Part shown: positions 14,114-22,673 of the stretch, one piece after another
Numbering within the stretch: the stretch's first letter is position 1
How the letters are laid out: the number at the start of each line of letters is the position of its first letter
Origin: an uncultured Oscillibacter sp.
Lineage (GTDB): Bacteria > Bacillota > Clostridia > Oscillospirales > Oscillospiraceae
Assembly: GCA_910583785.1 (NCBI GenBank)
Contig: CAJTZK010000002.1
Span: 62,001-126,000, forward strand
Direction of reading: 5' to 3'
DNA: 64,000 nucleotides
Notes under the pieces: model-generated
Told to the model about the DNA's origin: nothing
What the model saw: the letters and a program-made list of their open reading frames with translations, nothing else
Databases searched by the model: none
Translations under genes and position numbers: made by a program

Positions 14114-16264
14114 ATGTCTACGATCATTACCCAGAGACAATTCCCCCACTGCCGCAAGTACGAAATGGAGCTGGCGGGCCGCCCCCTGACCCTGGAGGTC
14201 GGGAAGCTGGCGGAGCTGGCCAACGCCGCCGTCATGGTGGGCTATGGCGATACCCGGGTCCTGGTCTGCGCCACCGCCTCCGCCCGGCCCCGGGACGGCA
14301 TCGACTTTTTCCCCTTAAGCGTGGACTTTGAGGAAAAGCTCTACTCCGTGGGCCGCATCCCCGGCAGCTTCAACCGCCGGGAGGGCCGCCCCGGGGAGAA
14401 GGGCGTCCTCACCAGCCGGGTCATTGACCGCCCCATCCGCCCCCTGTTCCCCCACGACTTCCGCAACGACGTTTCCATCATGGCCACGGTCATGAGCGTG
14501 GACCACGACTGCTCCCCGGAGATCTGCGGCCTCATCGGCGCTTCCGCCGCCCTGGCCATTTCCGACATCCCCTGGCACGGCCCCGTGGGCGCGGTGAAGG
14601 TGGGCCTGGTGGACGGCAGGCTCATCTTCAACCCCACCAGCGAGGAGCGGAAGGTCTCCGACCTGGACGTGACCGTGGTGTCCACCGGGAAAAAGGTGGT
14701 CATGATTGAAGCCGGGGCCAACGAGGTGGACAACGACACCATGTTCCGGGCCATCCAGATGGCCCACGAGGAAAACCAGAAGCAGGTGGAGCTCATCAAC
14801 CGGATGGTCTCCGAGATCGGCAAGGAGAAGTTCGACTATCCCCACGCCGACTTCGACGAGGAGCTGTTTGAGAAAATTGTCTCCGCCACCATGGATGAGG
14901 CCAAGGCCGCCATGGACACCGACGACAAAAACGTCCGGGAGACCAGGTGGAACGCCCTCATTGAGAAGTGGCACGAGCGCTTCCTGGACGAGTACCCGGA
15001 GATGGACAAATACCTGGACGAGATCACCTACAAGTTCCAGAAGAAGATTGTCAAGGCCTGGCTGCTGGAGGGCCACCGGGTGGACGGACGGCAGAAAAAC
15101 GAGATCCGGCCCCTGGCCTCCGAGGTGGGGATTCTGCCCCGGGCCCACGGCTCCGGCCTCTTCACCCGGGGACAGACCCAGGTCCTGTCGGTGGTCACCC
15201 TGGACACCCTCTCCGCCAACCAGAAGCTGGACACCATCTGGGAGGAGACGGAGAAGCGCTATATGCACCACTACAACTTCCCCGGCTACTCCGTGGGCGA
15301 GGCCAAGCCCGCCCGGTCCCCCGGACGGCGGGAGATCGGCCACGGCGCGCTGGCCGAACGGGCCCTGCTCCCCGTGATTCCCGACGTGGAGCAGTTCCCC
15401 TATGCCATCCGGGTGGTCAGCGAAGTGGTGAGCTCCAACGGCTCCACCTCCCAGGGCTCCGTCTGCGGTTCCACCCTGGCCCTGATGGACGCGGGCGTGC
15501 CCATCAAGGCCCCCGTGGCGGGCATCTCCTGCGGCTTGATCCAGGACGACGACGGCGGTTTCACCACCTTCATTGACATCCAGGGCGTGGAGGACTTCCA
15601 CGGCGAAATGGACTTCAAGGTGGCGGGCACCAAGAAGGGCATCACGGCCATCCAGATGGACCTGAAAAACGACGGACTGACCATGGAGATCATCAAAAAC
15701 GCCCTGGAGATCACCTACGACGGGCGCTGCCAGATTCTGGACCAGGTCATGCTCCCCGCCATCGCCGAGCCCCGCAAGGACGTGAGCCGCTACGCCCCCA
15801 AGATGCTGACCATGCACATCGACCCCTCCAAGATCCGGGAGGTCATCGGCTCCGGCGGCAAGGTGATTCAGAAAATCGTGGCGGACACCGGGGCGAAAAT
15901 CGACATCAACGACGACGGGTCCATCTTTATCGCGGGCGTGGACGCGGCCAGCTGCGACGCGGCGAAAAAGTGCATTGACGACATCGTCTTCGTGCCGGAG
16001 ATCGGCGCGCTGTACTACGGCCGGGTGGTGCGCCTCATGACCTTCGGCGCGTTTGTGGAGCTGGCCCCGGGCAAGGACGGGCTGGTCCACATCTCCAAGC
16101 TGGCGGAGCACCGGATCGAGAAGGTGGAAGACGCCTGCAAGATCGGGGACATGATGTGGGTGAAGGTCACCGACATCGACGAAAAAGGCCGGGTGAACCT
16201 GAGCCACAAGGACGCCGTCCGGGAGATCAAGGCCAAGGAGGCCGCGGGCGAGCGGGTGAAATAA
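14114..16264 (+). CDS. pnp: Polyribonucleotide nucleotidyltransferase (PNPase)
   Basis: The 716-aa enzyme degrades RNA 3'-to-5' by phosphorolysis. Domains in order: first RNase PH core (residues about 10-145), helical linker, and second RNase PH core (about 315-545) with the conserved acidic stretch EDFHGEMDFKVAG and ITAIQMDLK. A KH domain follows (about 550-615, IREVIGSGGKVIQ), then an S1 domain (about 620-690, GAFVELAPGKDGLVHIS). The C-terminus is short, without the long acidic tail some species have. ATG 14114 has AAGGAG seven bases upstream; the longer open frame from 13979 has none. Confidence 0.96.
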   Translation: MSTIITQRQFPHCRKYEMELAGRPLTLEVGKLAELANAAVMVGYGDTRVLVCATASARPRDGIDFFPLSVDFEEKLYSVGRIPGSFNRREGRPGEKGVLTSRVIDRPIRPLFPHDFRNDVSIMATVMSVDHDCSPEICGLIGASAALAISDIPWHGPVGAVKVGLVDGRLIFNPTSEERKVSDLDVTVVSTGKKVVMIEAGANEVDNDTMFRAIQMAHEENQKQVELINRMVSEIGKEKFDYPHADFDEELFEKIVSATMDEAKAAMDTDDKNVRETRWNALIEKWHERFLDEYPEMDKYLDEITYKFQKKIVKAWLLEGHRVDGRQKNEIRPLASEVGILPRAHGSGLFTRGQTQVLSVVTLDTLSANQKLDTIWEETEKRYMHHYNFPGYSVGEAKPARSPGRREIGHGALAERALLPVIPDVEQFPYAIRVVSEVVSSNGSTSQGSVCGSTLALMDAGVPIKAPVAGISCGLIQDDDGGFTTFIDIQGVEDFHGEMDFKVAGTKKGITAIQMDLKNDGLTMEIIKNALEITYDGRCQILDQVMLPAIAEPRKDVSRYAPKMLTMHIDPSKIREVIGSGGKVIQKIVADTGAKIDINDDGSIFIAGVDAASCDAAKKCIDDIVFVPEIGALYYGRVVRLMTFGAFVELAPGKDGLVHISKLAEHRIEKVEDACKIGDMMWVKVTDIDEKGRVNLSHKDAVREIKAKEAAGERVK

Positions 16265-16279
16265 GGAAGACGCTGTCTA

Positions 16280-16311
16280 TGGGACGGGCCGGGAGGCCCG
16301 TCCCATTTTTT
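16280..16311 (+). terminator. Intrinsic terminator of pnp
   Basis: TGGGACGGGCC (16280-16290) pairs with GGCCCGTCCCA (16295-16305) around GGGA, followed by six Ts. Confidence 0.92.
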
Positions 16312-16335
16312 CCTGGGAATTTTTTGGGGGACCCA

Positions 16336-16364
16336 TTGAAAGGGCGGGCGTTTTGTGCTATGCT
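16336..16364 (+). promoter_or_regulatory. Sigma-A promoter of the BspA/SLH surface protein gene
   Basis: TTGAAA (16336-16341) and TATGCT (16359-16364) are spaced by 17 bases, about 50 bases before the ATG. Confidence 0.7.
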
Positions 16365-16417
16365 GTAAAAGTGAAATTGGCGCGCGGAAGCGCGTGAGGA
16401 ATCAGGAGGAGCGGAAG

Positions 16418-19369
16418 ATGAGGCGTTGGGTTTGGAGAGTGCTTTTACTGGCCGCCGCCGTGGCGGCGCTGACCGTGGGCGCGTCGGCGGCGGACACCTC
16501 TGGGGCCACAACGGCGGCCGTGAATGGGGTGACGCTGACTCTGAACGGAGCCGAGTGGACGGTAACGGGGTATAACAACACCACAAAGGCAGTGGTGATC
16601 CCCAATGAACACGACGGGAAAAAGGTTACGGCGATTGCGGACAATGTGTTTGCCGGAAAGGTCCTGACCAGCGTGGACATTCCGGCCACGATAAAAACTG
16701 TGGGTTTCCAGGCGTTTGCGACTTGCCCGAATCTGACCCGGGTGACCTTTGGCAGCGATTCGAAAACCCCCGCCGCTACGGAAATCAAAGAGAACGCCTT
16801 TGTAGGGTGCAAGATCCTGGCCACCCTCCAGCTCTCGGACAACGTAAAGAGCATCGGGAAAAACGCGTTCGCGACGTGTGAAAAGCTCACCCAGGTCGTC
16901 GTCCTGGACGGAACGGAAAGCATCGCTTCCGGGGCTTTCGCGGGCTGCACGGGTCTGGTCAAGGCCTCGGTCTGCGGCGACGCCTCTAAGATCACCATAG
17001 CGGACGACGCGTTCCCGGCGGGCGGAAAGCTAAAGACGCTGCACTGCCAGGGAGACCAGATTGAGTTTACCGGAGACCCGGACAAGAATCCCTGGCAGGG
17101 GGCGGCCATCCACAAGGCGGTGGTCGTGTCCATAAGCGTGGACGCCTCCTGCACGACCAAGGGTTCCTCTTCCATAGAGGTCAGCTGCATGACAAGCCCC
17201 TCCAGCACCAACTGCAAATTCACCAAGGTAATGCAGGAAACGCCCGCCCTGTCACACAATTATGCGTTTGTGTCTGAGGCGGAAGACCCTGCGGACCACA
17301 AGGCCTGCCAGAGCTACGAAATCGTGAAAACTTACAAGTGCCAGAATCCCGGCTGTTCCGGTACAAGAACGGAGCGGGAAAATGGGGCTGATCCAGCTGA
17401 CCACAAGTGGACGACGAAGACGGAGGTCACCAAGCAGCCCACGTGCAAAGCGACAGGGGTAGAAACCACCTACAAGGAGTGCACGGACTGCGGAACGAGG
17501 GTTATTGAGAGCACCAAAACCTTGCCGGTTAATCCGGACGGGCACACCTTTGAGGAGAAGACCCTCAAGAAGGAGCCCACCTGCGGCGAAGACGGCTATG
17601 AGAAAACTCTGGAAATTTGTAAGCTGTGCAGAGCGGAGGGAACCGTAAAATCGAATACGCCAAAGCCCGCTACTGGCCAGCATGAGTGGGGAGCCGCCAA
17701 ATATATTGTGCGGGAGGGAGACGCCGCCACCTGTGAGAGGCAGGGGACGGAAACGCTGGTAAAGCCCTGCCGGAACTGCCCCGCCGAGGCCCCGGAGAGC
17801 GAGTACAGCGAGGACGAAAAGGCGATGGAAAAGACCAAAACCATTGAGATGCTGCCCCACGACTGGGAGGGCGGCGCGGAAACCATCACCAAACAGCCCA
17901 CCTGCACGGCGAAGGGCATAAAGACCATTGCCGAGCGGACGTGCAAGGAGTGCGGCACGAACGAGCCCGAACATACGGAAGAAATTGAAATGAAGAACCA
18001 CGCGTGGGAGGACGGCGGGGAGACGGTTACGAGAGAACCCAGCTGCACGGAGCCCGGCCTGAAAAACACCGGGGTTAAGAAGTGCAAAGACTGCGGCCAA
18101 GAGCAAGCCGCCGAGGAGAACGTTCCCATTCTGCCCCTGGGGCATCTATGGGGCAATTTCACCCCCAAGACCGGAGAGGGAACCCGGCAGGAGCCCACCT
18201 GCGGCGTAGCGGGATGGGTCCTGGGCAGCGTCAGCTGCACCCGGAAAGGCTGCACAGCAACCGCGGAGGAGCACAAGCTGGAGATCGAGCCCACGGGCCA
18301 GCATGAATACGGCGACTGGGTGGTTACCGAGGAACCTGCTAACGGCGTGGACGGCTCCCGGGAGCGTGCCTGCGGCGTTTGCGGCTACAAGGACGTTCAG
18401 AGAATCCCCGCCGGGGATGTGCCCGACAAGCCCGGCAGTCCGGAGGACCCGGACGATCCCGGCGGTTCCGACAAGCCCTCGGAGCCGGAGGAGAAGCCCA
18501 AGACCTATCAGGTGACCATCGTCCAGGGCAGCAACGGCACCGCAGTTGCCAGCCGGACCACCGTGGAGGCCGGGGACCGGGTGACCATCACCGCCTCGCC
18601 CAATTCCGGCTATGAGCTAGACATGATCCGGGCGGTGCGCGCCGACGGGAAGGTCCCCAGCCTGGACTACCTGGGCAGCGGCCAGTACCGCTTCACCATG
18701 CCCGCGTCCAACGTGGAGGTCCGGGTCACCTTCGTCCGGAAGAATTCCAGCGGCTGGTCCGGCTCCAACTGGGCCAGCGCCCCCGGGGAGGGCTCCAGCA
18801 GCAGCAACCCCCGGCGGACCACCGACGTCATGCCCGCCCAGAATCCCACCCAGGCCGTGCCCCAGGCCGGCGCGTCGGAACAGCGGTTCCGGGACATTCC
18901 CGTGGGCCACTGGGCCGCAGGAGAAATTGAGTGGGCCAATCAGATGGGCTATATGAACGGCACGGGAGGCCTCTTTAATCCCAACTGGAACATCACGAAC
19001 CAGCAGATGTGGATGATCCTGGCCCGGCTCACCGGGGCTAACCCCGCCAGCATGGCGGAGGCCCGCCGCTGGGCGGTGGAAGGGGGCTACGCCGACGGGT
19101 CCGCCCCCTCCGGCGCCGTGAAGCGCCACCAGCTGGTAACGGCCCTGTACCGCTGCGCCCGCCTGACGGGCAGGCTGAACCAGAATACCACCAGCCTGGC
19201 GGGCTATACGGACAGCCGCACCGTGCCCGCCGTGGCCCGGGACGCCTTCTCCTGGGCCCTGGCCAACGGCATTGTCAGCGGCAGCGCCGACAAAAAGCTG
19301 ATGCCCAACGGGAACATCACCCGGGCCCAGTTTGCGGTGATCCTCTACCGTTACAGCCAGAGGGCATAA
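16418..19369 (+). CDS. Secreted BspA-type leucine-rich-repeat protein with eight Cys-rich repeats and C-terminal SLH domains
   Basis: The 983-aa surface protein starts with a signal peptide (RRWVWRVLLLAAAVAALTVG, cleavage after ASA). Residues about 30-250 are BspA-type leucine-rich repeats (EIKENAFVGCKILATLQLSD, IGKNAFATCEKLTQVVV). Residues about 280-690 hold eight repeats of roughly 45-55 residues. Each typically starts with H-x-W/F and contains a pattern like PTC..G and C..CG, as in KQPTCKATGVETTYKECTDC. A Pro/Asp-rich hinge follows, then an InlB/Flg_new-like beta repeat (about 715-790, VTIVQGSNGTAVASRTTVEA). Three SLH modules at about 840-983 bind cell-wall polymer. It is likely an adhesin or matrix protein, transcribed alone. 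Confidence 0.85.
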   Translation: MRRWVWRVLLLAAAVAALTVGASAADTSGATTAAVNGVTLTLNGAEWTVTGYNNTTKAVVIPNEHDGKKVTAIADNVFAGKVLTSVDIPATIKTVGFQAFATCPNLTRVTFGSDSKTPAATEIKENAFVGCKILATLQLSDNVKSIGKNAFATCEKLTQVVVLDGTESIASGAFAGCTGLVKASVCGDASKITIADDAFPAGGKLKTLHCQGDQIEFTGDPDKNPWQGAAIHKAVVVSISVDASCTTKGSSSIEVSCMTSPSSTNCKFTKVMQETPALSHNYAFVSEAEDPADHKACQSYEIVKTYKCQNPGCSGTRTERENGADPADHKWTTKTEVTKQPTCKATGVETTYKECTDCGTRVIESTKTLPVNPDGHTFEEKTLKKEPTCGEDGYEKTLEICKLCRAEGTVKSNTPKPATGQHEWGAAKYIVREGDAATCERQGTETLVKPCRNCPAEAPESEYSEDEKAMEKTKTIEMLPHDWEGGAETITKQPTCTAKGIKTIAERTCKECGTNEPEHTEEIEMKNHAWEDGGETVTREPSCTEPGLKNTGVKKCKDCGQEQAAEENVPILPLGHLWGNFTPKTGEGTRQEPTCGVAGWVLGSVSCTRKGCTATAEEHKLEIEPTGQHEYGDWVVTEEPANGVDGSRERACGVCGYKDVQRIPAGDVPDKPGSPEDPDDPGGSDKPSEPEEKPKTYQVTIVQGSNGTAVASRTTVEAGDRVTITASPNSGYELDMIRAVRADGKVPSLDYLGSGQYRFTMPASNVEVRVTFVRKNSSGWSGSNWASAPGEGSSSSNPRRTTDVMPAQNPTQAVPQAGASEQRFRDIPVGHWAAGEIEWANQMGYMNGTGGLFNPNWNITNQQMWMILARLTGANPASMAEARRWAVEGGYADGSAPSGAVKRHQLVTALYRCARLTGRLNQNTTSLAGYTDSRTVPAVARDAFSWALANGIVSGSADKKLMPNGNITRAQFAVILYRYSQRA

Positions 19370-19375
19370 AAGACA

Positions 19376-19402
19376 CAGGGGCGGGCGTACAGCCCGCCCC
19401 TG
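19376..19402 (+). terminator. Intrinsic terminator-like hairpin after the BspA/SLH gene
   Basis: CAGGGGCGGGC (19376-19386) pairs with GCCCGCCCCTG (19392-19402) around five bases; a weak T-run follows. Confidence 0.7.
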
Positions 19403-19548
19403 CTTTCGGAGTGTGAGGGGCAGGGCCCCAGGTCCTGGGAGGAGTCCTGAGGACTTATGATGCGAAGGGGCCCCTGGGGCAATCCCGCCGCCAGCGCGCC
19501 CGGGAACGGGCCCGCGCCCTTCCTTCCCGCCAATGAAAGGAGACGTCT

Positions 19549-20952
19549 ATGGACACCATCGCCGCCATCGCCGCCGGGGGAGGGGCCTCCTCCGCCATCG
19601 GGGTTATCCGGGTCTCCGGGCCGGACTGCTTCCAGGTATGCGGAAAGGCCTTCCGGGCCTCCCGGCCCTTCGGGGAGCTGGAAGCCCGGCGTATGGTCCT
19701 GGGGGAGGTCCTGGACCGGGAGGGCCGGATTCTGGACCGGGGGCTGGCCGTGCGTTTCCCCGGGCCCCGCAGCTACACCGGGGAGGACTCCGCCGAGCTC
19801 CATTGCCACGGGTCCCCGGTGGTCCTCCGGGAGGCCCTGGCGGCCCTGCTTGCCGCCGGGGCCAGGCAGGCGGGGCCCGGGGAGTTCACGAAGCGGGCGT
19901 TCTTGAACGGACGCCTGGACCTGACCCAGGCGGAGGCTGTCATCGACCTCATCGACGCGGAGACCGCCGCCGCCGCCCGGAACGCCGCCGCCCAGCTGGA
20001 CGGGGGGCTCCGGCGGGCGCTGGAGCCCATCCAGGAGGCCCTGCTGGATATCACGTCCCGGTTTTACGCCGTGGTGGACTACCCGGACGAGGACATCGAG
20101 GACGCGGGGCCGGAGGAAATCCGAAGGGCCCTGATCAAGGCGGAGGACGCGCTGGCCCGCCTCCTGGCCTCCTGCAGGCGGGGGGAGGTGCTCAAGCGCG
20201 GCGTGCGGACCGCCATTGTGGGCCTGCCCAACGCGGGGAAATCCTCCCTGCTGAACGCCCTGGCGGGCTACGAGCGGGCCATCGTCACCGATGTGCCCGG
20301 AACCACCCGGGACACGGTGGAGGAGTCCGTCCTCTGCGGCGGGGTGCTGCTGCGGCTCGTTGACACGGCGGGCCTCCGGGAGACGGAGGACGAGGTGGAA
20401 CGCTTAGGCGTGGAGCGCTCCCGCCGGGCCATGGAGGAGGCGGAGCTTATCCTGCTGGTGAAGGACGGAGCCATGGAGGCCTGCCCGGAGAACCGGGCTG
20501 ACCTGGAGGCGCAGGCCCTCCTCCTGAACCAGGTGGCGGGAGCCGGAAAGCCCTGGCTCTGCGTCGAGTCCAAATGCGACCTTACGGGGCCCCACGCCTT
20601 TTCCATCGGGCTTCTTCAAGAGGATGCCAGCAACCCAGCCGCCTGCCTGTGCGTCTCCTCCGTCACCGGGCAGGGCCTGGACAAGCTGGAGGAGGCCGTG
20701 GCCGCCCTCTTCCCCGCCGGGGACCCGGGGGAGGCGGGGAGCCTTCTCACGGACCAGCGGCAGGAGGACGCCGCCCGCCGGGCCCGCGACGCTATCCGCC
20801 GGGGCCGGGGAGCCCTGGAGGACGGCCTGACCGCCGACGCGGTGCTCACCGACGCGGAGGAGGCCCTGGACGCCATCGGGGAGCTGACGGGCCGGACAGC
20901 CCGGGAGGAGATCGTGGACCGGATTTTCTCCCGTTTCTGCGTGGGGAAGTAG
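19549..20952 (+). CDS. mnmE: tRNA modification GTPase MnmE (TrmE)
   Basis: The 467-aa protein works with MnmG to make 5-carboxymethylaminomethyluridine at the wobble base of tRNAs. The N-terminal folate-binding domain covers residues about 1-120 (DTIAAIAAGGGASSAIGVIR, RSYTGEDSAELHCHGSP). The G domain is embedded in a helical domain: GLPNAGKSSLLN (about 224-235), TTRDT and DTAG. The G4 motif reads SKCD where NKxD is usual. It ends in FCVGK, matching the FC(I/V)GK terminus with the catalytic cysteine. ATG 19549 follows AAAGGAG. It is separate from rnpA/rpmH in this window. Confidence 0.95.
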   Translation: MDTIAAIAAGGGASSAIGVIRVSGPDCFQVCGKAFRASRPFGELEARRMVLGEVLDREGRILDRGLAVRFPGPRSYTGEDSAELHCHGSPVVLREALAALLAAGARQAGPGEFTKRAFLNGRLDLTQAEAVIDLIDAETAAAARNAAAQLDGGLRRALEPIQEALLDITSRFYAVVDYPDEDIEDAGPEEIRRALIKAEDALARLLASCRRGEVLKRGVRTAIVGLPNAGKSSLLNALAGYERAIVTDVPGTTRDTVEESVLCGGVLLRLVDTAGLRETEDEVERLGVERSRRAMEEAELILLVKDGAMEACPENRADLEAQALLLNQVAGAGKPWLCVESKCDLTGPHAFSIGLLQEDASNPAACLCVSSVTGQGLDKLEEAVAALFPAGDPGEAGSLLTDQRQEDAARRARDAIRRGRGALEDGLTADAVLTDAEEALDAIGELTGRTAREEIVDRIFSRFCVGK

Positions 20953-20964
20953 AGGCGGCCCATG

Positions 20965-20996
20965 GGCGCGCCCTTCCCTTGGGGAATGGGCGCGCC
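20965..20996 (+). terminator. GC-rich hairpin after mnmE
   Basis: GGCGCGCCC-TTCC and GGAA-TGGGCGCGCC pair with one bulge. No T-run follows; probably a weak terminator or stabilising stem. Confidence 0.4.
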
Positions 20997-21074
20997 TGGC
21001 TGCGGGAACGGACGCCGCGGGCCCGCCCCTGCGGCGTAATTCCTGCGCGGGCCGGGAGCGGGACCGTCCCCTCA

Positions 21075-21134
21075 AAAATATGTTTTCCAATCCCCCAAAA
21101 TATGGTTTACAAAACCGCGTCCCGGTGTTACAAT
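21075..21134 (+). promoter_or_regulatory. Promoter of the DUF1836-degV-prmA operon with an upstream tandem repeat
   Basis: TTTACA (21106-21111) and TACAAT (21129-21134) are spaced by 17 bases. AAAATATG occurs twice 22 bases apart (21075-21082 and 21097-21104), each followed by a related GTTT..C/ACAA string. Two helical turns apart, these could be a cooperative protein-binding site over the -35 region. Confidence 0.65.
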
Positions 21135-21210
21135 AACCATTGCTGAGCCGCCCGGCCCCGCCAGACGGCCATTTCTTTGCAAGACACAACTGCTGAAGAA
21201 AGGACGACCC

Positions 21211-21768
21211 ATGAACGATCTGACCGACCTTCAAGCCCGCCTCCAGGACCAGCGCCCGGTGGACTGGGACCAGCTGCCGGACTTCTCCCTGTACATGGAC
21301 CAGGTCCTCTCCTACATGGACCGGCAGGTCATCCGCTTTGACGGGGACGACGGCCTCACCGCCGCCATGGTGAACAACTACACGAAAAGCGGCCTGGCCC
21401 CCCGGGCCGAGGGGAAGAAATACGGGCGGGAGCACCTGGCCTATTTCACCGCCATCTGTGTGCTGAAACGGGTGATGTCCACCCGGGACATGGACCTGCT
21501 CATCCGGGAGGAGCTTCAGGACCGCCCGGTGCGGGAGGGCTACGCCGCCTTCTGCCGGAGCCTGGACAAGGCCCTGAACATCACTGCGGGCGAGCTGGCC
21601 GCCCGGACGGAAGACGGGAAGCTGGACGACGCGTCCCTGGCGGACGCCGCCATTCACTTTGCCCTGCTGAGCTATGCCGCCGGGGTGGCGGGGAGCCGCT
21701 GCGTGGCCCTCCTCCGGGAGCGGAAGGAACCCGCCGCCAAGGGCAAAAAAGAAAAGGAGCGTGACTGA
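21211..21768 (+). CDS. DUF1836 domain protein, MerR-like putative regulator
   Basis: The 185-aa protein matches DUF1836 by the motifs LPDFSLYMDQVLSYMDRQ (about residues 28-45), AAMVNNYTKSGLAPRAEGKK (54-73) and YFTAICVLKRVMSTRDMDLL (near 80-99). The family is predicted to contain a winged-helix related to MerR and is common in Clostridia, but its function is unknown. It heads an apparent operon with degV (3-base gap) and prmA. A Lys-rich tail ends the protein. Confidence 0.82.
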   Translation: MNDLTDLQARLQDQRPVDWDQLPDFSLYMDQVLSYMDRQVIRFDGDDGLTAAMVNNYTKSGLAPRAEGKKYGREHLAYFTAICVLKRVMSTRDMDLLIREELQDRPVREGYAAFCRSLDKALNITAGELAARTEDGKLDDASLADAAIHFALLSYAAGVAGSRCVALLRERKEPAAKGKKEKERD

Positions 21769-21771
21769 GCA

Positions 21772-22644
21772 ATGGCCGACTATGTGATCATGACCGACAG
21801 CTGCTGCGACCTTCCGGCGGACATGGCGGCGGAGCTGGAACTGGAGGTGCTGCCCCTGCGGCTGGAGCTGGGGGGCAGGAGCTACCGGAACCTGCTGGAT
21901 GGCAGCGAGATCGGCTTCCAGGAGTTTTACAGCCAGGTCCGGGGAGGCGCCATGCCCGTGACCTCCGCCGTCAACGTGGGGGAGTTTGACGCCGTCATGC
22001 GGCCCATTGCGGAATCCGGAAGGGACATCCTGTGCCTGTGCTTTTCCTCTGCCCTCTCCACCACCTACCAGTCCGCCGTCATCGCCGCCAGGGAGCTGGA
22101 GGAGGCCTTCCCAGAGCGGAAGGTCCGGGTGGTGGACAGCCTCTGCGCCTCCATGGGGCAGGGCCTCTTTGTCTGGCTCTGCGCCCAGGAGAAAAGGAAG
22201 GGGAAGACCCTGGAGGAGGTCCTGGACTTCGCCGAGGGGGCCAAGGGGAACATCTGCCACTGGTTCACCGTGGACGACCTGAACCACCTGAAGCGGGGCG
22301 GCCGGGTCAGCGCTGCGGCGGCCTTGTTCGGGACCATGCTGTCCGTCAAGCCCGTCCTCCACGTGGACGGACAGGGACGCCTGATCCCCATGGAGAAGTG
22401 CCGGGGACGGAAGGCCTCCCTGCTGGCCCTGGTGGACCACATGGAGAAAACCGCCGTGGACCCGGAGCGGTACCCGGTGTTCATCAGCCACGGGGACTGC
22501 CGGGAGGAGGCGGAGTTCGTGGCGGCGGAGGCCCGGCGCCGCCTGGGCGTGCGGGAGGCCTATATCAACTACGTGGGCCCCGTCATCGGCAGCCACACCG
22601 GGGCGGGGGTCATGACCCTCTTCTTCGTGGGAAGGGAACGGTGA
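21772..22644 (+). CDS. DegV family fatty-acid-binding protein
   Basis: The 290-aa protein has the family start DYVIMTDSCCDLPADMA, whose Ser/Thr residues help hold a fatty acid carboxylate. Also present are VTSAVNVGEFD (residues about 61-71), the central ILCLCFSSALSTTYQS, a helical segment ending WFTVDDLNHLKRGGRVS and the closing GPVIGSHTGAGVMTLFFVGR. DegV/FakB proteins bind fatty acids; FakB partners the FakA kinase, but no fakA lies nearby. It follows DUF1836 by three bases. Confidence 0.9.
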   Translation: MADYVIMTDSCCDLPADMAAELELEVLPLRLELGGRSYRNLLDGSEIGFQEFYSQVRGGAMPVTSAVNVGEFDAVMRPIAESGRDILCLCFSSALSTTYQSAVIAARELEEAFPERKVRVVDSLCASMGQGLFVWLCAQEKRKGKTLEEVLDFAEGAKGNICHWFTVDDLNHLKRGGRVSAAAALFGTMLSVKPVLHVDGQGRLIPMEKCRGRKASLLALVDHMEKTAVDPERYPVFISHGDCREEAEFVAAEARRRLGVREAYINYVGPVIGSHTGAGVMTLFFVGRER

Positions 22645-22673
22645 GAACCTGAGAAAGAGAAAGGCGGTTTGCG

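Noticed and set aside
17280..18420. Cys-rich repeats of the BspA/SLH protein as a CRISPR array or DNA-level tandem repeat
   Set aside because: The repetition is at protein level with divergent bases and irregular length; no spacer-repeat structure is present anywhere in the window.
20965..20996. GGCGCGCC palindrome pair after mnmE as an attachment site or mobile-element end
   Set aside because: It is simply a GC-rich hairpin; no integrase, duplication or foreign genes are adjacent.
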